64,000 nucleotides of DNA, taken from assembly GCF_029201545.1 (NCBI RefSeq), contig NZ_CP104007.1, positions 902,501 to 966,500 of the forward strand, given 5' to 3'. The notes under the pieces were generated by a model. It was given only the letters and a program-made list of their open reading frames with translations, made no database searches and was not told where the DNA came from. The translations under genes were made by a program, and so were the position numbers. Each line of letters begins with the position of its first letter. The first letter of the stretch is position 1. Positions 11,071 through 19,917 of the stretch are shown one piece after another. Origin of the DNA: Devosia sp. FJ2-5-3. GTDB taxonomy: Bacteria; Pseudomonadota; Alphaproteobacteria; Rhizobiales; Devosiaceae.

Positions 11071-11446
11071 CAGGCGGCGCTGCTGGAGAGAATTTCTCGT
11101 CCCGCCAACCGCGACCGCACGGTTGTGTTCCTTTTGCGGGCAACTCAGAAGGTCGATACGAGCAACTGTCCGGGGTTTAGGCGGTCAGACAGCAGACGTA
11201 CCGCGTAGCTCACGCTTAACCACATACCCTGGCTGGGCTTTTCGCCCATGACGTGTCTCCGGCCGTTCCTGAGAGGTTGACCCCGCTCAGACCGTCGGAA
11301 GATCGCAATATCTTCCATACAAGTCAAGTGGAGTGCTGTTCCGGCAAGGCGTCTGGCATGAATTTTCTTTGCCCGTCGGGCGGGAAATACAGTCGACCAA
11401 GCGTCCCGGAAATGTCCGCATGTGCCGTGTAGATGTTAGCAGACTG
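11071..11446. other. 376-base leader region of the PhyH/system B operon
   Basis: No gene is seen. On the minus strand there is a possible -35 box TTGACT (11327-11322), followed at once by a 20-base palindrome at 11297-11316 (separate entry). The VOC gene ends at 11447 without an obvious terminator, so read-through from system C into system B is possible. Nothing else in the stretch is recognisable. Confidence 0.5.
11297..11316. promoter_or_regulatory. candidate operator GGAAGATCGCAATATCTTCC
   Basis: Perfect 7-bp inverted repeat (GGAAGAT / ATCTTCC) around a 6-base centre, the size expected for a dimeric repressor. On the minus strand it lies directly downstream of a TTGACT box, where the -10 region would fall, about 230 bases before the PhyH start. 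No dedicated regulator gene flanks it, so the protein that binds is unknown. Confidence 0.45.
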
Positions 11447-11857
11447 TTAACGTTGAGATTGGCGCTGTGCTAATTCGATGACATTGCCATCCGGGTCGGA
11501 CAGGAAGGCGACGCGGGCGAGGATTTCACGATTGTGCGCATCGCGCGGTGGCTCGATCGAGGGCGCTCCGGCGGCGATGAGTTTGGCATAGGTCGCATCG
11601 ATATCGGTGAAGGCGAGGGTGAGGTGGCGGATGCCGGCGCGGGTGGGCTCGAGCGCGGCGGCCGGGGTGACGACCGCGGGCGAGGGGCAGACGAGTTCGA
11701 GCTGGCCATTGCCCATGTCGACGAAGGCGAGCTCGCCAGAGCCGCGCGGCATGGTCTTGCGCAGGATCAGCTTCATGCCGATGAGGTCGCAGTAGAACTG
11801 GAGGCTGCGGTCGAGGTCGCTGACGGTAATGCCGACATGTTCAAAGCCCAGCAGCAT
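11447..11857 (-). CDS. VOC family (glyoxalase/bleomycin resistance fold) protein
   Basis: Small metal-dependent enzyme of the vicinal oxygen chelate family, 136 residues, made of two beta-alpha-beta-beta-beta modules. The first opens with FEHVGITVSDLDRSLQFYCD, whose His is a usual metal ligand. The second has GIRHLTLAFTDID and ends DPDGNVIELAQ, whose Glu is a usual ligand. It lies 12 bases after the system C ATPase stop and is the last gene of that operon. It may be an epimerase, isomerase or lyase for the imported sugar; the exact reaction cannot be named. Confidence 0.8.
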   Translation of the reverse strand: MLLGFEHVGITVSDLDRSLQFYCDLIGMKLILRKTMPRGSGELAFVDMGNGQLELVCPSPAVVTPAAALEPTRAGIRHLTLAFTDIDATYAKLIAAGAPSIEPPRDAHNREILARVAFLSDPDGNVIELAQRQSQR

Positions 11858-11869
11858 GGTTTTGGTCCT

Positions 11870-12964
<1,095 letters not shown>

Positions 12965-12975
12965 GACAAAGATCC

Positions 12976-14061
12976 TTACTTGATGCCGGTCGAAGCGATG
13001 CCGCTGGTGATGTAGCGCTGGAGGAAAATGAAGGCGAAGGCGAGCGGCAGGGCCGTCAGCGTGGTCATGGCCAGTAGGATCTCGTAGCGAATGCCGTATT
13101 CGGTCTGGAACGAGGCGAGGGCGAGCTGGAGCGTATAGGACTCGCGCCGCGTGAGGACGACGAGGGGCAAAAGGAAGTCGTTCCAGCGCGAGAGAATGGA
13201 GAAGATGGCAACGACGGCGAGGGCCGGCGAGGAGAGCGGCAGGATGATGCGCCAGAAGATGCGCCATTCGCTGGCGTGGTCCATGCGCGCGGCCTCGATC
13301 AGCTCGTCGGGGATGGTCAGCATATATTGGCGGAGGAGAAAGACCCCGGTGGGCGTGGCCACGGTGGGGAGGATGACGCCCCAGAGATTGCCGACGAGGC
13401 CCAGCTGGGCAACGATCATATAGGTGGGGACGAGGACGACCGTCGCGGGGATCATCAGCGTGGCGAGGATGGAAACCAGCGCCACATTGGAGCCGCGGAA
13501 GCGGTATTTGGAGAGCGCGAAGGCGGCCATGGAATTCATCACCAGGGTGATGATGGTGGCCACCACGGTAATGAAGAGGCTGTTGAACACATGGCGCCAG
13601 ATCTGGCCGCCGGAGCCTTCAAGCAGATTGGTGTAGTTTTCGAAGGCGAGATAGACCTGCCGGACCGGGGTGGCATTGGCAACCGGCACGGTGATGCGCT
13701 CGGTGGGGTTGGCCGGGTCGACCATCTGGGCCTGGATGCCGACGCGCCGCAGCTGGGCGAGGCGGACGGTCTCGCCGGATTGGGTGACGACATCGAATAG
13801 GGGGAGCGGATTGTCGTAGCCGTCCACCATTATGGTCTCGGCGGCGTAGGGCAGAAGGGTGGGCGGAAATTCGGTGAGATTGGCCGGGGTCTTGAACGAA
13901 GACACCACGACCCAGAGCACCGGGGTGAACATGATCACCATGCCGATCAGCAGGTAGAGATAGGTCAGCCAATCGGTCCAGTCGCGCTTCTTGCGGCCGC
14001 GCCGGCGGAGGACGAAGTCGGTTACGGAGGCGCCGGAGCGGACGAGGCCGGTGTCAGTCAT
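12976..14061 (-). CDS. CUT1 sugar ABC transporter permease (MalG-like) with large periplasmic insert, system C
   Basis: Permease of 361 residues against the usual 270-300. The extra length is a hydrophilic segment of roughly 80 residues between the first ([21 protein letters not shown]) and second membrane helices, about residues 70-150. It includes [10 protein letters not shown] and [10 protein letters not shown] and is predicted to face the periplasm. The EAA loop [20 protein letters not shown] and the ending [10 protein letters not shown] are standard. It overlaps the upstream permease gene by 8 bases. The insert may contact the binding protein; that is inference. Confidence 0.9.
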   Translation of the reverse strand: MTDTGLVRSGASVTDFVLRRRGRKKRDWTDWLTYLYLLIGMVIMFTPVLWVVVSSFKTPANLTEFPPTLLPYAAETIMVDGYDNPLPLFDVVTQSGETVRLAQLRRVGIQAQMVDPANPTERITVPVANATPVRQVYLAFENYTNLLEGSGGQIWRHVFNSLFITVVATIITLVMNSMAAFALSKYRFRGSNVALVSILATLMIPATVVLVPTYMIVAQLGLVGNLWGVILPTVATPTGVFLLRQYMLTIPDELIEAARMDHASEWRIFWRIILPLSSPALAVVAIFSILSRWNDFLLPLVVLTRRESYTLQLALASFQTEYGIRYEILLAMTTLTALPLAFAFIFLQRYITSGIASTGIK

Positions 14062-15052
14062 TGTTGCCCCCGCGGGAAATACGCATCTGGATGCCGGTGA
14101 AGATGAGGAGCGCGAGGCCGAGCAGCAGGGAGGCGGCGGCGGCCAGCCCGAAATTGCGCGGCTGGGAGGCGAAGCCTACCTCGTAGATATATTGCACCAT
14201 GAGCATCGTGGCCGAGCCGGGCCCGCCGCCGGTCAGCACATAGAGCTCGTCGAAGGTCTGCACCGAGCGGATGACGGCGAGGATGAAGACGACGAGCAGG
14301 ACCGGCTTGAGGAGCGGCAGGGTGATCTTGAAAAAGACGCGGGTGGGCGTGGCGCTGTCCATGCGCGCCGCCTCATAGACATCGCGCGGAATGGCCTGGA
14401 GCCCGGCGAGGAGGATGATGGTGTAAAAGCCCATATGGGCCCAGACGGTGATGAAGACCGACCAGAAGAAGGCCGTGTTGGGAAAGACCAGCCAGTTGAC
14501 CGGCGTCAGCCCCACATAGGAGATCAGCCCGTTGAGGGCGCCATTGCGCTGGAGGATCCACTGCCAGGTCAGCGCCACGACGACGGGCGACAGCATGACC
14601 GGGAAAAAGAAAATGCCGCGAAAGAATCCGCGTCCGCGAATGTCGCGATTGAGGCAGAGGGCGGTGAGCAGGGCCACCACGATCATGCACACCACCTGAA
14701 TGGGCACGAAGACCATGGTGTTGCCCAGGGCGCGCCAGAAGAGGTCGCGCGAGCAGGTGGAGGGATCGAAATAATTGCCGCAGTCGAAGAGGGTCTGGTA
14801 ATTGGCGCCGCCGACCAGGGGGCGATCCCAGGGGTAGAGGCGGTCGCTGCCGCTGACCGAATAGAAGATGTTGATGAACACCGGCAGAAGGGCGAAGAGC
14901 ACCACGGCGGTGAGATTGGGCGCCAGGAAGACCCAGGGCATGCGCTTGATGCCGACGAGCTTCTGGACGCCCGACATGAAGGGCTCGATCAGCCGGGCCG
15001 GCAGGGCCAGGATCACGGCGGCACTCGAGGCGAACTGGGTTCGAACACTCAT
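14054..15052 (-). CDS. CUT1 sugar ABC transporter permease (MalF-like), system C
   Basis: Permease of 332 residues. The first hydrophobic helix (WVFLAPNLTAVVLFALLPVF) is followed by the MalF-type periplasmic turn, and the EAA loop IPRDVYEAARMDSATPTRVF is well conserved. The N-terminal ~40 residues are hydrophilic and probably cytoplasmic. It is paired with the insert-bearing MalG-like permease, with which it overlaps by 8 bases, and it lies 65 bases after the binding-protein gene, with a hairpin between. Confidence 0.92.
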   Translation of the reverse strand: MSVRTQFASSAAVILALPARLIEPFMSGVQKLVGIKRMPWVFLAPNLTAVVLFALLPVFINIFYSVSGSDRLYPWDRPLVGGANYQTLFDCGNYFDPSTCSRDLFWRALGNTMVFVPIQVVCMIVVALLTALCLNRDIRGRGFFRGIFFFPVMLSPVVVALTWQWILQRNGALNGLISYVGLTPVNWLVFPNTAFFWSVFITVWAHMGFYTIILLAGLQAIPRDVYEAARMDSATPTRVFFKITLPLLKPVLLVVFILAVIRSVQTFDELYVLTGGGPGSATMLMVQYIYEVGFASQPRNFGLAAAASLLLGLALLIFTGIQMRISRGGNND

Positions 15053-15079
15053 CCGGCATATCTCCGAGAGGCGCAGAAA

Positions 15080-15101
15080 GGCCGCCCCCGGAAGGGCGGC
15101 C
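15080..15101. repeat. stem-loop after the system C binding-protein gene
   Basis: GGCCGCCC and GGGCGGCC form a perfect 8-bp stem with a 6-base loop, between the binding-protein stop (15118) and the MalF-like start (15052) on the minus strand. No T-run follows. The placement suggests protection of the binding-protein mRNA from 3' decay or partial attenuation before the permease genes. Confidence 0.6.
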
Positions 15102-15117
15102 CGGGATCGTGTCGGGA

Positions 15118-16392
15118 CTAGCCGCCAGCGGCCTGGATGGCGAGATTGACGTCTTCCTCGATGCGCACCAGGGCCTCATCGACGGTCAGCTCACTGTTGA
15201 GCACCTGGCTGATGCGGGTGGTCAGCGCGTTCATCATGGCGCGCTGATAGCGCCAGCCCTGGAAGCGGAAGGCCGCTGGGTCCATCTTGGGGATCTGGTT
15301 GATGAAGGTCGCAAGCGCCTCGGAAGTGCGCTGGGACGCCGACGGATAGTCGACGCCATTGGCGATCTGGGAGGCGGCCGAGGGAAGCTCGACTTCGTTG
15401 GAGATGTAGTAGTCGAGGTTTTCCGGCTTGGCGAAATGGGCGATCAGCTTGCCCGCCAGTTCGGGGTTATCGGTGTGGGAGAAGACAGTCATGGCGCCGC
15501 CGCCCGGCATGACCGTGCAGGAGGACGGGCCGCAGGGCGCGGGCATGACGGCCCAGTCGAAGAGATCGCCGACTTCGCTATCCATCTGCGCCAAGGTCCA
15601 CGAGCCGCCGAAATAGAGCACGACATTGGCGTTGAGGAAGTCGGAGAAGAGTTCGCGGTGGGTGGCCCCGCCGACAGCGCCCCAGAGATCCATCGGCATG
15701 GTGCCGTCCTGATGCCATTCGACGAACTGCTCGATGGCGGCCTTGAGGCCATCATCGACCACTGGCTTGCCGGCTTCGTCGACCATCTGGGCGCCGTGGC
15801 TGATGGCGAGGCTGGCGAAGCGGTGGCCGGAGCGATCCATTTCCATGGCGAACTCGGTGCCGGTGGCTTCGGCGACCTGGCGGGTGGCCTCGGCCCATTC
15901 CTTCCAGGTGGCACCCTCCTGCGGAACGGGCACGCCGGCCTGCTCGAAGAGGGTCAGATTGACATAGGCGCCATTGACGGTGAGCGTCGTCGGCATGCCG
16001 TTGATCGCCGTGCTGCCGGCAATGCCGCCGCGCAGCCACTGCAGCGTCTGGCCCCATTCCTGCTCGAAATAGGCGGCATCCACATAGGGCGTGATGTCCT
16101 GGTAGAAACGGGACAGGCCGCCCAGATCGGTGATGATGGCGATATCGGGACCTTCACCGGCTTCGAGCTGGACGGGCAGGCTTTCGACGATGGTCTGGTA
16201 ACTGACCTCCTCGATGACCACGTCCACGCCCGGATTTTCGGCCTCGAAGGATTTGGACATTTCCTCGAACAGCGTGCCGCCACTGCCGGTATCGCCCACC
16301 ATGAGTGTGATCTGCTGGCCATGGGCCATGGAAGTCGCGCTGGCCATGAGCAGGGCCAAAGCGGTGGATGTCGTCAAGGATCTGCGTATCAT
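15118..16392 (-). CDS. CUT1 extracellular sugar-binding protein, system C
   Basis: Periplasmic SBP_bac_1 protein, 424 residues. The signal peptide is the first ~26 residues (RR, then a hydrophobic run, ending MAHGQQ). The mature part begins ITLMVGDTGSGGTLFEEMSK and has the expected SKSFEAENPGVDVVIEEVSYQ region. A strong ribosome site (GGAGGA) precedes the ATG at 16392. It is the first gene of system C. Its promoter region (-35 TTGACA at 16466-16461, minus strand) contains a GntR-type operator, so the regulator at 18798 probably controls it. Confidence 0.92.
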   Translation of the reverse strand: MIRRSLTTSTALALLMASATSMAHGQQITLMVGDTGSGGTLFEEMSKSFEAENPGVDVVIEEVSYQTIVESLPVQLEAGEGPDIAIITDLGGLSRFYQDITPYVDAAYFEQEWGQTLQWLRGGIAGSTAINGMPTTLTVNGAYVNLTLFEQAGVPVPQEGATWKEWAEATRQVAEATGTEFAMEMDRSGHRFASLAISHGAQMVDEAGKPVVDDGLKAAIEQFVEWHQDGTMPMDLWGAVGGATHRELFSDFLNANVVLYFGGSWTLAQMDSEVGDLFDWAVMPAPCGPSSCTVMPGGGAMTVFSHTDNPELAGKLIAHFAKPENLDYYISNEVELPSAASQIANGVDYPSASQRTSEALATFINQIPKMDPAAFRFQGWRYQRAMMNALTTRISQVLNSELTVDEALVRIEEDVNLAIQAAGG

Positions 16393-16445
16393 CTAGACTT
16401 TCCTCCTCCTGATGCCGCTTTTGCGGTCATTTCAGAAAGCCTGTT

Positions 16446-16458
16446 CTGGTCAGACCAG
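16446..16458. promoter_or_regulatory. FadR/GntR-type operator 1 (CTGGTCAGACCAG)
   Basis: Perfect 6-bp palindrome around a central A, matching the TGGTCnGACCA pattern known for FadR-subfamily GntR regulators. It lies within the spacer between the -35 TTGACA (16466-16461) and the -10 region of the system C promoter on the minus strand, a repressing position. The FadR-type regulator gene at 18798 in the divergent operon is the obvious candidate binder. Confidence 0.65.
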
Positions 16459-16623
16459 ATTGTCAAGAGGTTGGGGCGAGGAGGCTGCCCGGGGGCGCTG
16501 TGGTCCGTGCCGGTGGGGAGATCAAACGGCTCATAGCGCGGGAAATCTAGACCATTTTGGTCGATTATCGATGGTTCGGCTCGGTTCCGCTCGAAGGGTT
16601 GACACCCCGGGGTGGTTTCTATC

Positions 16624-16634
16624 TGGTCTTACCA
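16624..16634. promoter_or_regulatory. FadR/GntR-type operator 2 (TGGTCTTACCA)
   Basis: Second TGGT...ACCA palindrome, with a 3-base centre. It lies 20 bases downstream of a plus-strand TTGACA (16599-16604) and so overlaps the expected -10/start site of the dehydrogenase-gntR operon. It is slightly less symmetrical than operator 1. It implies autoregulation of the GntR protein. Confidence 0.6.
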
Positions 16635-16684
16635 AAAACGCACTCCGTGCACTTTCAGCTACACTATTGGACACAGAGGAGGTC

Positions 16685-17704
16685 ATGGCAACAATGACCA
16701 GATTTGGAGTGATCGGCATCGACCACGGCCATATTCATGATCATGTGAAGGGGCTGCTGCGGGCCGGCGCGGAGTTTGTGGGCTATTGCCCGCGCAGCTC
16801 GGTGCCGGCGCTGGTCGAGCAGTTTGCGGCGACCTATCCGGATGCGCCGAGGATTGAGCGCGAGGCGCTGCTGGCCGACGACAGCATCGACATTATCTGC
16901 ACCGCCGCCATTCCGCGCGACCGGGCGGGGATCGGAATCGCAGCGATGCGGGCTGGCAAGGATGTCATCACCGACAAGCCGGGCGTCACGACTTTCGAGC
17001 AGCTCGAGGCCGTGCGCCAGGCGGTGGCGGAGACGGGGCGGATGTTTTCGATCTGCTTTACCGAGCGCCATTGCGTGCGTTCGGCGGTGAAGGCGGGAAA
17101 GCTGGTGGCCGAGGGGGCGATCGGGCGGGTGATCCAGACCATGGGGGTCGGGCCGCACCGGCTGGGCAGCGGACGGCCAGACTGGTTCTGGGAGCACGAT
17201 GCCTTTGGCGGGATCATCGTCGATATCGCCTCCCATCAGATCGACCAGTTCCTGTTCTATACCGGGTCGGACAGGGCGGAAATGGTGGCCTCGCAGGTGG
17301 GCAATTTCGCCAATGAGCAGGCGCCGGGCTTCGAGGATTTCGGGGATCTGCTGTTGCGCAGCGACAAGGCCAGCGGGTATATCCGCGTCGATTGGTTCAC
17401 GCCTGATGGGCTGCCCAGTTGGGGCGATGGTCGCCTGACCATTCTGGGAACTGAAGGCTATATCGAGCTGCGCAAATATATCGACATTGCCGGACGCGAG
17501 GGGAAGGATCACCTCTTTCTCGTGAACGGGAGCGGGGTGCAGTACATCGACTGCTCGGGCGAGGAGCTCGACTATTTCCGTCAGTTCCTCAGCGATGTCG
17601 AGAACCGGACCGAAACGGCGATGACCCAGGACCATGTCTATGAAGTCTGCCGCCTCTCGCTCGAGGCGCAGACCAAGGCCGCAAGAATTTCTCAAGGAGG
17701 ATAA
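16685..17704 (+). CDS. Gfo/Idh/MocA family oxidoreductase (first copy)
   Basis: NAD(P)-dependent sugar or polyol dehydrogenase-type protein, 339 residues. The N-terminal Rossmann fold has FGVIGIDHGH, and the conserved DKPGVTT (about residue 97) corresponds to the EKP motif, with Asp in place of Glu. The ATG at 16685 follows GAGGAGG; the frame is open further upstream but without a plausible start. It is in an operon with a second Gfo/Idh gene (5-base gap) and gntR, divergent from system C, so the two dehydrogenases probably oxidise or epimerise the sugar imported by system C. Confidence 0.85.
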   Translation: MATMTRFGVIGIDHGHIHDHVKGLLRAGAEFVGYCPRSSVPALVEQFAATYPDAPRIEREALLADDSIDIICTAAIPRDRAGIGIAAMRAGKDVITDKPGVTTFEQLEAVRQAVAETGRMFSICFTERHCVRSAVKAGKLVAEGAIGRVIQTMGVGPHRLGSGRPDWFWEHDAFGGIIVDIASHQIDQFLFYTGSDRAEMVASQVGNFANEQAPGFEDFGDLLLRSDKASGYIRVDWFTPDGLPSWGDGRLTILGTEGYIELRKYIDIAGREGKDHLFLVNGSGVQYIDCSGEELDYFRQFLSDVENRTETAMTQDHVYEVCRLSLEAQTKAARISQGG

Positions 17705-17709
17705 CAGTA

Positions 17710-18774
17710 ATGACCCGCAAACTCCGCGTCGGCGTAATTGGTGCCGGCATCGCGCAGGCGCACCTGGAAGGCTACGCCGACAATAGTGACCTGTTCGAGG
17801 TTCCGGTGCTGACCTCGCTCGATGAGGAGCGGGGGCGGCAGGCGGTCGAAAAGCACGGGGTGGGGGAATTCACGAGTGATCTCGACTCCCTGTTTACCCG
17901 CGACGATATCGACGTGATCGATATCTGCACCCCGCCCGTGCCGCATTTCGAGCTCTGCAAGCGGGCCATCGAGGCGGGCAAGCATGTGATCTGCGAAAAG
18001 CCGCTGTTCGGCTCGGTCGCCGAGGTCGATGCGATGGCGGAGATCCTCGCCAAGTCGGATCGCAAATTCATGCCGATCTTCCAGTACCGCTATGGCAGCG
18101 GGCTGCAGAAGATGAAAATGCTGGTCGACAAGGGACTGACGGGGAAGGCCTATCTCTCGACCATCGAAACCCATTGGTGGCGCGGGCCGGAATATTACGA
18201 CGTCGAATGGCGCGGCAAGTGGAAGAGCGAATTGGGCGGCAGCTTCCTCGGCCATGCCATCCATATTCATGACATGCTCTGCTATATCCAGGGGCCTGTT
18301 GCGGCCGTGTCGGCCCATGGCGCGACGCTGATGCACAAGATCGAGGTCGAGGACACGATGGTGGCCTCGGTGACGATGCAGAACGGCTCGCTGGCCGCAT
18401 TGTCGGTGACGCTGGGCTCGCACAAGGAGCTGTCGCGCCTGCGCTTCTGCTTCTCGGACATGACGGCCGAGAGCGTCCATGCGCCCTACACTTTTGGTGA
18501 AGATCCCTGGACCTTTACCTCGCGCGATCCGGCGCACCAGGCCAAGATCGATGCGGCGCTGGCCGAATATGTCGACAAGGATGTGAGCTATCCGCGCCAG
18601 TTCCAGCTGTTCCACGAGGCGGTGGTCAATGACACGGAAGTGCCGGTGACACTCGAGCAGGCGCGCATGACCATCGAGCTGGTGACAGCGGCCTATCACT
18701 CCCAGCGTACAGGCCAGGTTTCCAAGCTCCCCGTGACGCCAGAGCATCCGTACTACAGGTCCTGGCTGCCCTGA
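17710..18774 (+). CDS. Gfo/Idh/MocA family oxidoreductase (second copy)
   Basis: Second dehydrogenase of the pair, 354 residues. The cofactor motif GVIGAGIAQAH is at the N-terminus, CEKPLFG is near residue 98 (the EKP lysine contacts the nicotinamide/substrate), and SFLGHAIHIHDM carries the catalytic-type His region of this family. The ribosome site is AAGGAGG. Pairs of Gfo/Idh proteins acting in sequence (oxidation then reduction) are known from inositol and keto-sugar epimerisation routes; that role here is inference from the pairing. Confidence 0.88.
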   Translation: MTRKLRVGVIGAGIAQAHLEGYADNSDLFEVPVLTSLDEERGRQAVEKHGVGEFTSDLDSLFTRDDIDVIDICTPPVPHFELCKRAIEAGKHVICEKPLFGSVAEVDAMAEILAKSDRKFMPIFQYRYGSGLQKMKMLVDKGLTGKAYLSTIETHWWRGPEYYDVEWRGKWKSELGGSFLGHAIHIHDMLCYIQGPVAAVSAHGATLMHKIEVEDTMVASVTMQNGSLAALSVTLGSHKELSRLRFCFSDMTAESVHAPYTFGEDPWTFTSRDPAHQAKIDAALAEYVDKDVSYPRQFQLFHEAVVNDTEVPVTLEQARMTIELVTAAYHSQRTGQVSKLPVTPEHPYYRSWLP

Positions 18775-18797
18775 GCGGCCAGACAAGAGGAGATGCC

Positions 18798-19538
18798 ATG
18801 CAGGGGGACCACATTCCGCATCTGATCGGGGGGCAGCGCCTGTATCAGGTCGTTGCCCGCCGGATCGCCAAGCTGATCGAGGAGAATGCGCAGGTCAAAG
18901 GCTGGCGCATGCCCTCGGAGCGGGAACTGGCCGAGGAGCTCAATGTCAGCCGACCGGTAATCCGGGAGGCGGTCATTGCGCTCGAGATGCGGGGTGTCGT
19001 CGAAGTGCGGGGACGGGCGGGCATTGTCGTGCTGCCCCCGCGCGCCGGTCAGGTCAATTTCGACCGGGTCGGGGTGGATGTCGGGCCCGGACCGTTCGAA
19101 TTGCTGGAGGCGCGGCTGGCGCTGGAATCCAGCGCCGCCGCCATGGCTGCAGAACGGGCCACGGCCTATGATCTGATGGTGCTCGAAGAGTGCATCGTGC
19201 AGATGGAGCGCGAGCGCGACGTGGTGCTGCTGCACGAAAAGGGCGACCGCGATTTTCACCTCACCATCGCCAAGATGACCAATAATGCCATCATCGTGTC
19301 GATGATCGAGGCGCTGTGGGTGCAGCGCGATCAATCCGTGATGTGGAAGAAACTGCACGAGCATATCCACGCCGAAAATGTGCGGCCGCTGTGGATCGGG
19401 GATCATCATTCGATCCTGGCGGCGCTGCGCCTGCGCAATCCCGACGCCGCCTATAAGGCGATGTCGCGCCATATCCGCAATGTCATCAGCGAATTGCTGG
19501 AAGCGGACGAGCGGGGCCGGTTTTCAGAGGACAGCTGA
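18798..19538 (+). CDS. GntR family transcriptional regulator, FadR subfamily
   Basis: DNA-binding regulator of 246 residues. The winged helix-turn-helix occupies about residues 15-85 (MPSERELAEELNVSRPVIRE is the recognition unit). The all-helical FCD ligand domain follows, with candidate metal-binding residues in GDRDFHLTIA and the His-rich HEHIHAE and DHHSIL segments. It is the last gene of the dehydrogenase operon and probably binds the TGGTC-type operators at 16446 and 16624, repressing both system C and its own operon until a sugar metabolite appears. Confidence 0.9.
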   Translation: MQGDHIPHLIGGQRLYQVVARRIAKLIEENAQVKGWRMPSERELAEELNVSRPVIREAVIALEMRGVVEVRGRAGIVVLPPRAGQVNFDRVGVDVGPGPFELLEARLALESSAAAMAAERATAYDLMVLEECIVQMERERDVVLLHEKGDRDFHLTIAKMTNNAIIVSMIEALWVQRDQSVMWKKLHEHIHAENVRPLWIGDHHSILAALRLRNPDAAYKAMSRHIRNVISELLEADERGRFSEDS

Positions 19539-19917
19539 GCGCGGGCCATCGCGCCGGCCGATCCGATGTGGGCGCCGGTGCGACGTGTGTCCTGCGGGTT
19601 CTCTCCCGGTATTTCGAATCGGTCGTTTTCAGGAGGGACGTGGTCGGGGCGGGGTGGGAACGGCGCCCTAAGCCTTTCGTAGGACATGCGTTTTTTTCAA
19701 CGGTCCGAAAGTCAGCCCTGACGCCTTGTGGTCCGGTTTTTTCCTTATGTGACAGTTGGATGACTGGTGGATTGATCGCGGGGCGATGCCGATCTTCACA
19801 GGCAAATTGTCTTCAATAACATACTTGAGTTGAGTTATTCGTCCGCCCATAGTCCTCGATAGCCGTCATTGGGATCGCCCCTCGATCCCCGTGTCGGATA
19901 AGGAGAGGAAAAGTTTC
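19539..19917. other. 379-base region between gntR and the exported PIG-L gene
   Basis: No gene and no convincing terminator for the upstream operon are seen. The right half contains an AT-rich dyad at 19815-19839 (separate entry) and a candidate promoter, TTGAGT at 19825-19830 with CATAGT at 19848-19853 (17-base spacer). The stretch 19539-19800 holds nothing I recognise. Confidence 0.5.
19815..19839. promoter_or_regulatory. candidate ROK operator upstream of the exported PIG-L gene
   Basis: AT-rich dyad bounded by AATAAC and GTTATT. Read on the minus strand, it matches the site at 27024-27043 in 18 of 20 positions once a 5-base CTCAA duplication is removed. The -35-like TTGAGT (19825-19830) lies inside it, so binding would block this promoter. 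The likely binder is the ROK regulator encoded at 25754-26977. Confidence 0.6.

Larger units (their letters stand above)
16393..16684. other. divergent control region between system C and the Gfo/Idh-GntR operon
   Basis: About 290 non-coding bases with two outward promoters. The minus-strand promoter has TTGACA at 16466-16461, and its 17-base spacer contains operator 1. The plus-strand promoter has TTGACA at 16599-16604, with operator 2 covering the -10/start region. The pairing of operators and promoters implies that both operons share one switch. Confidence 0.6.
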
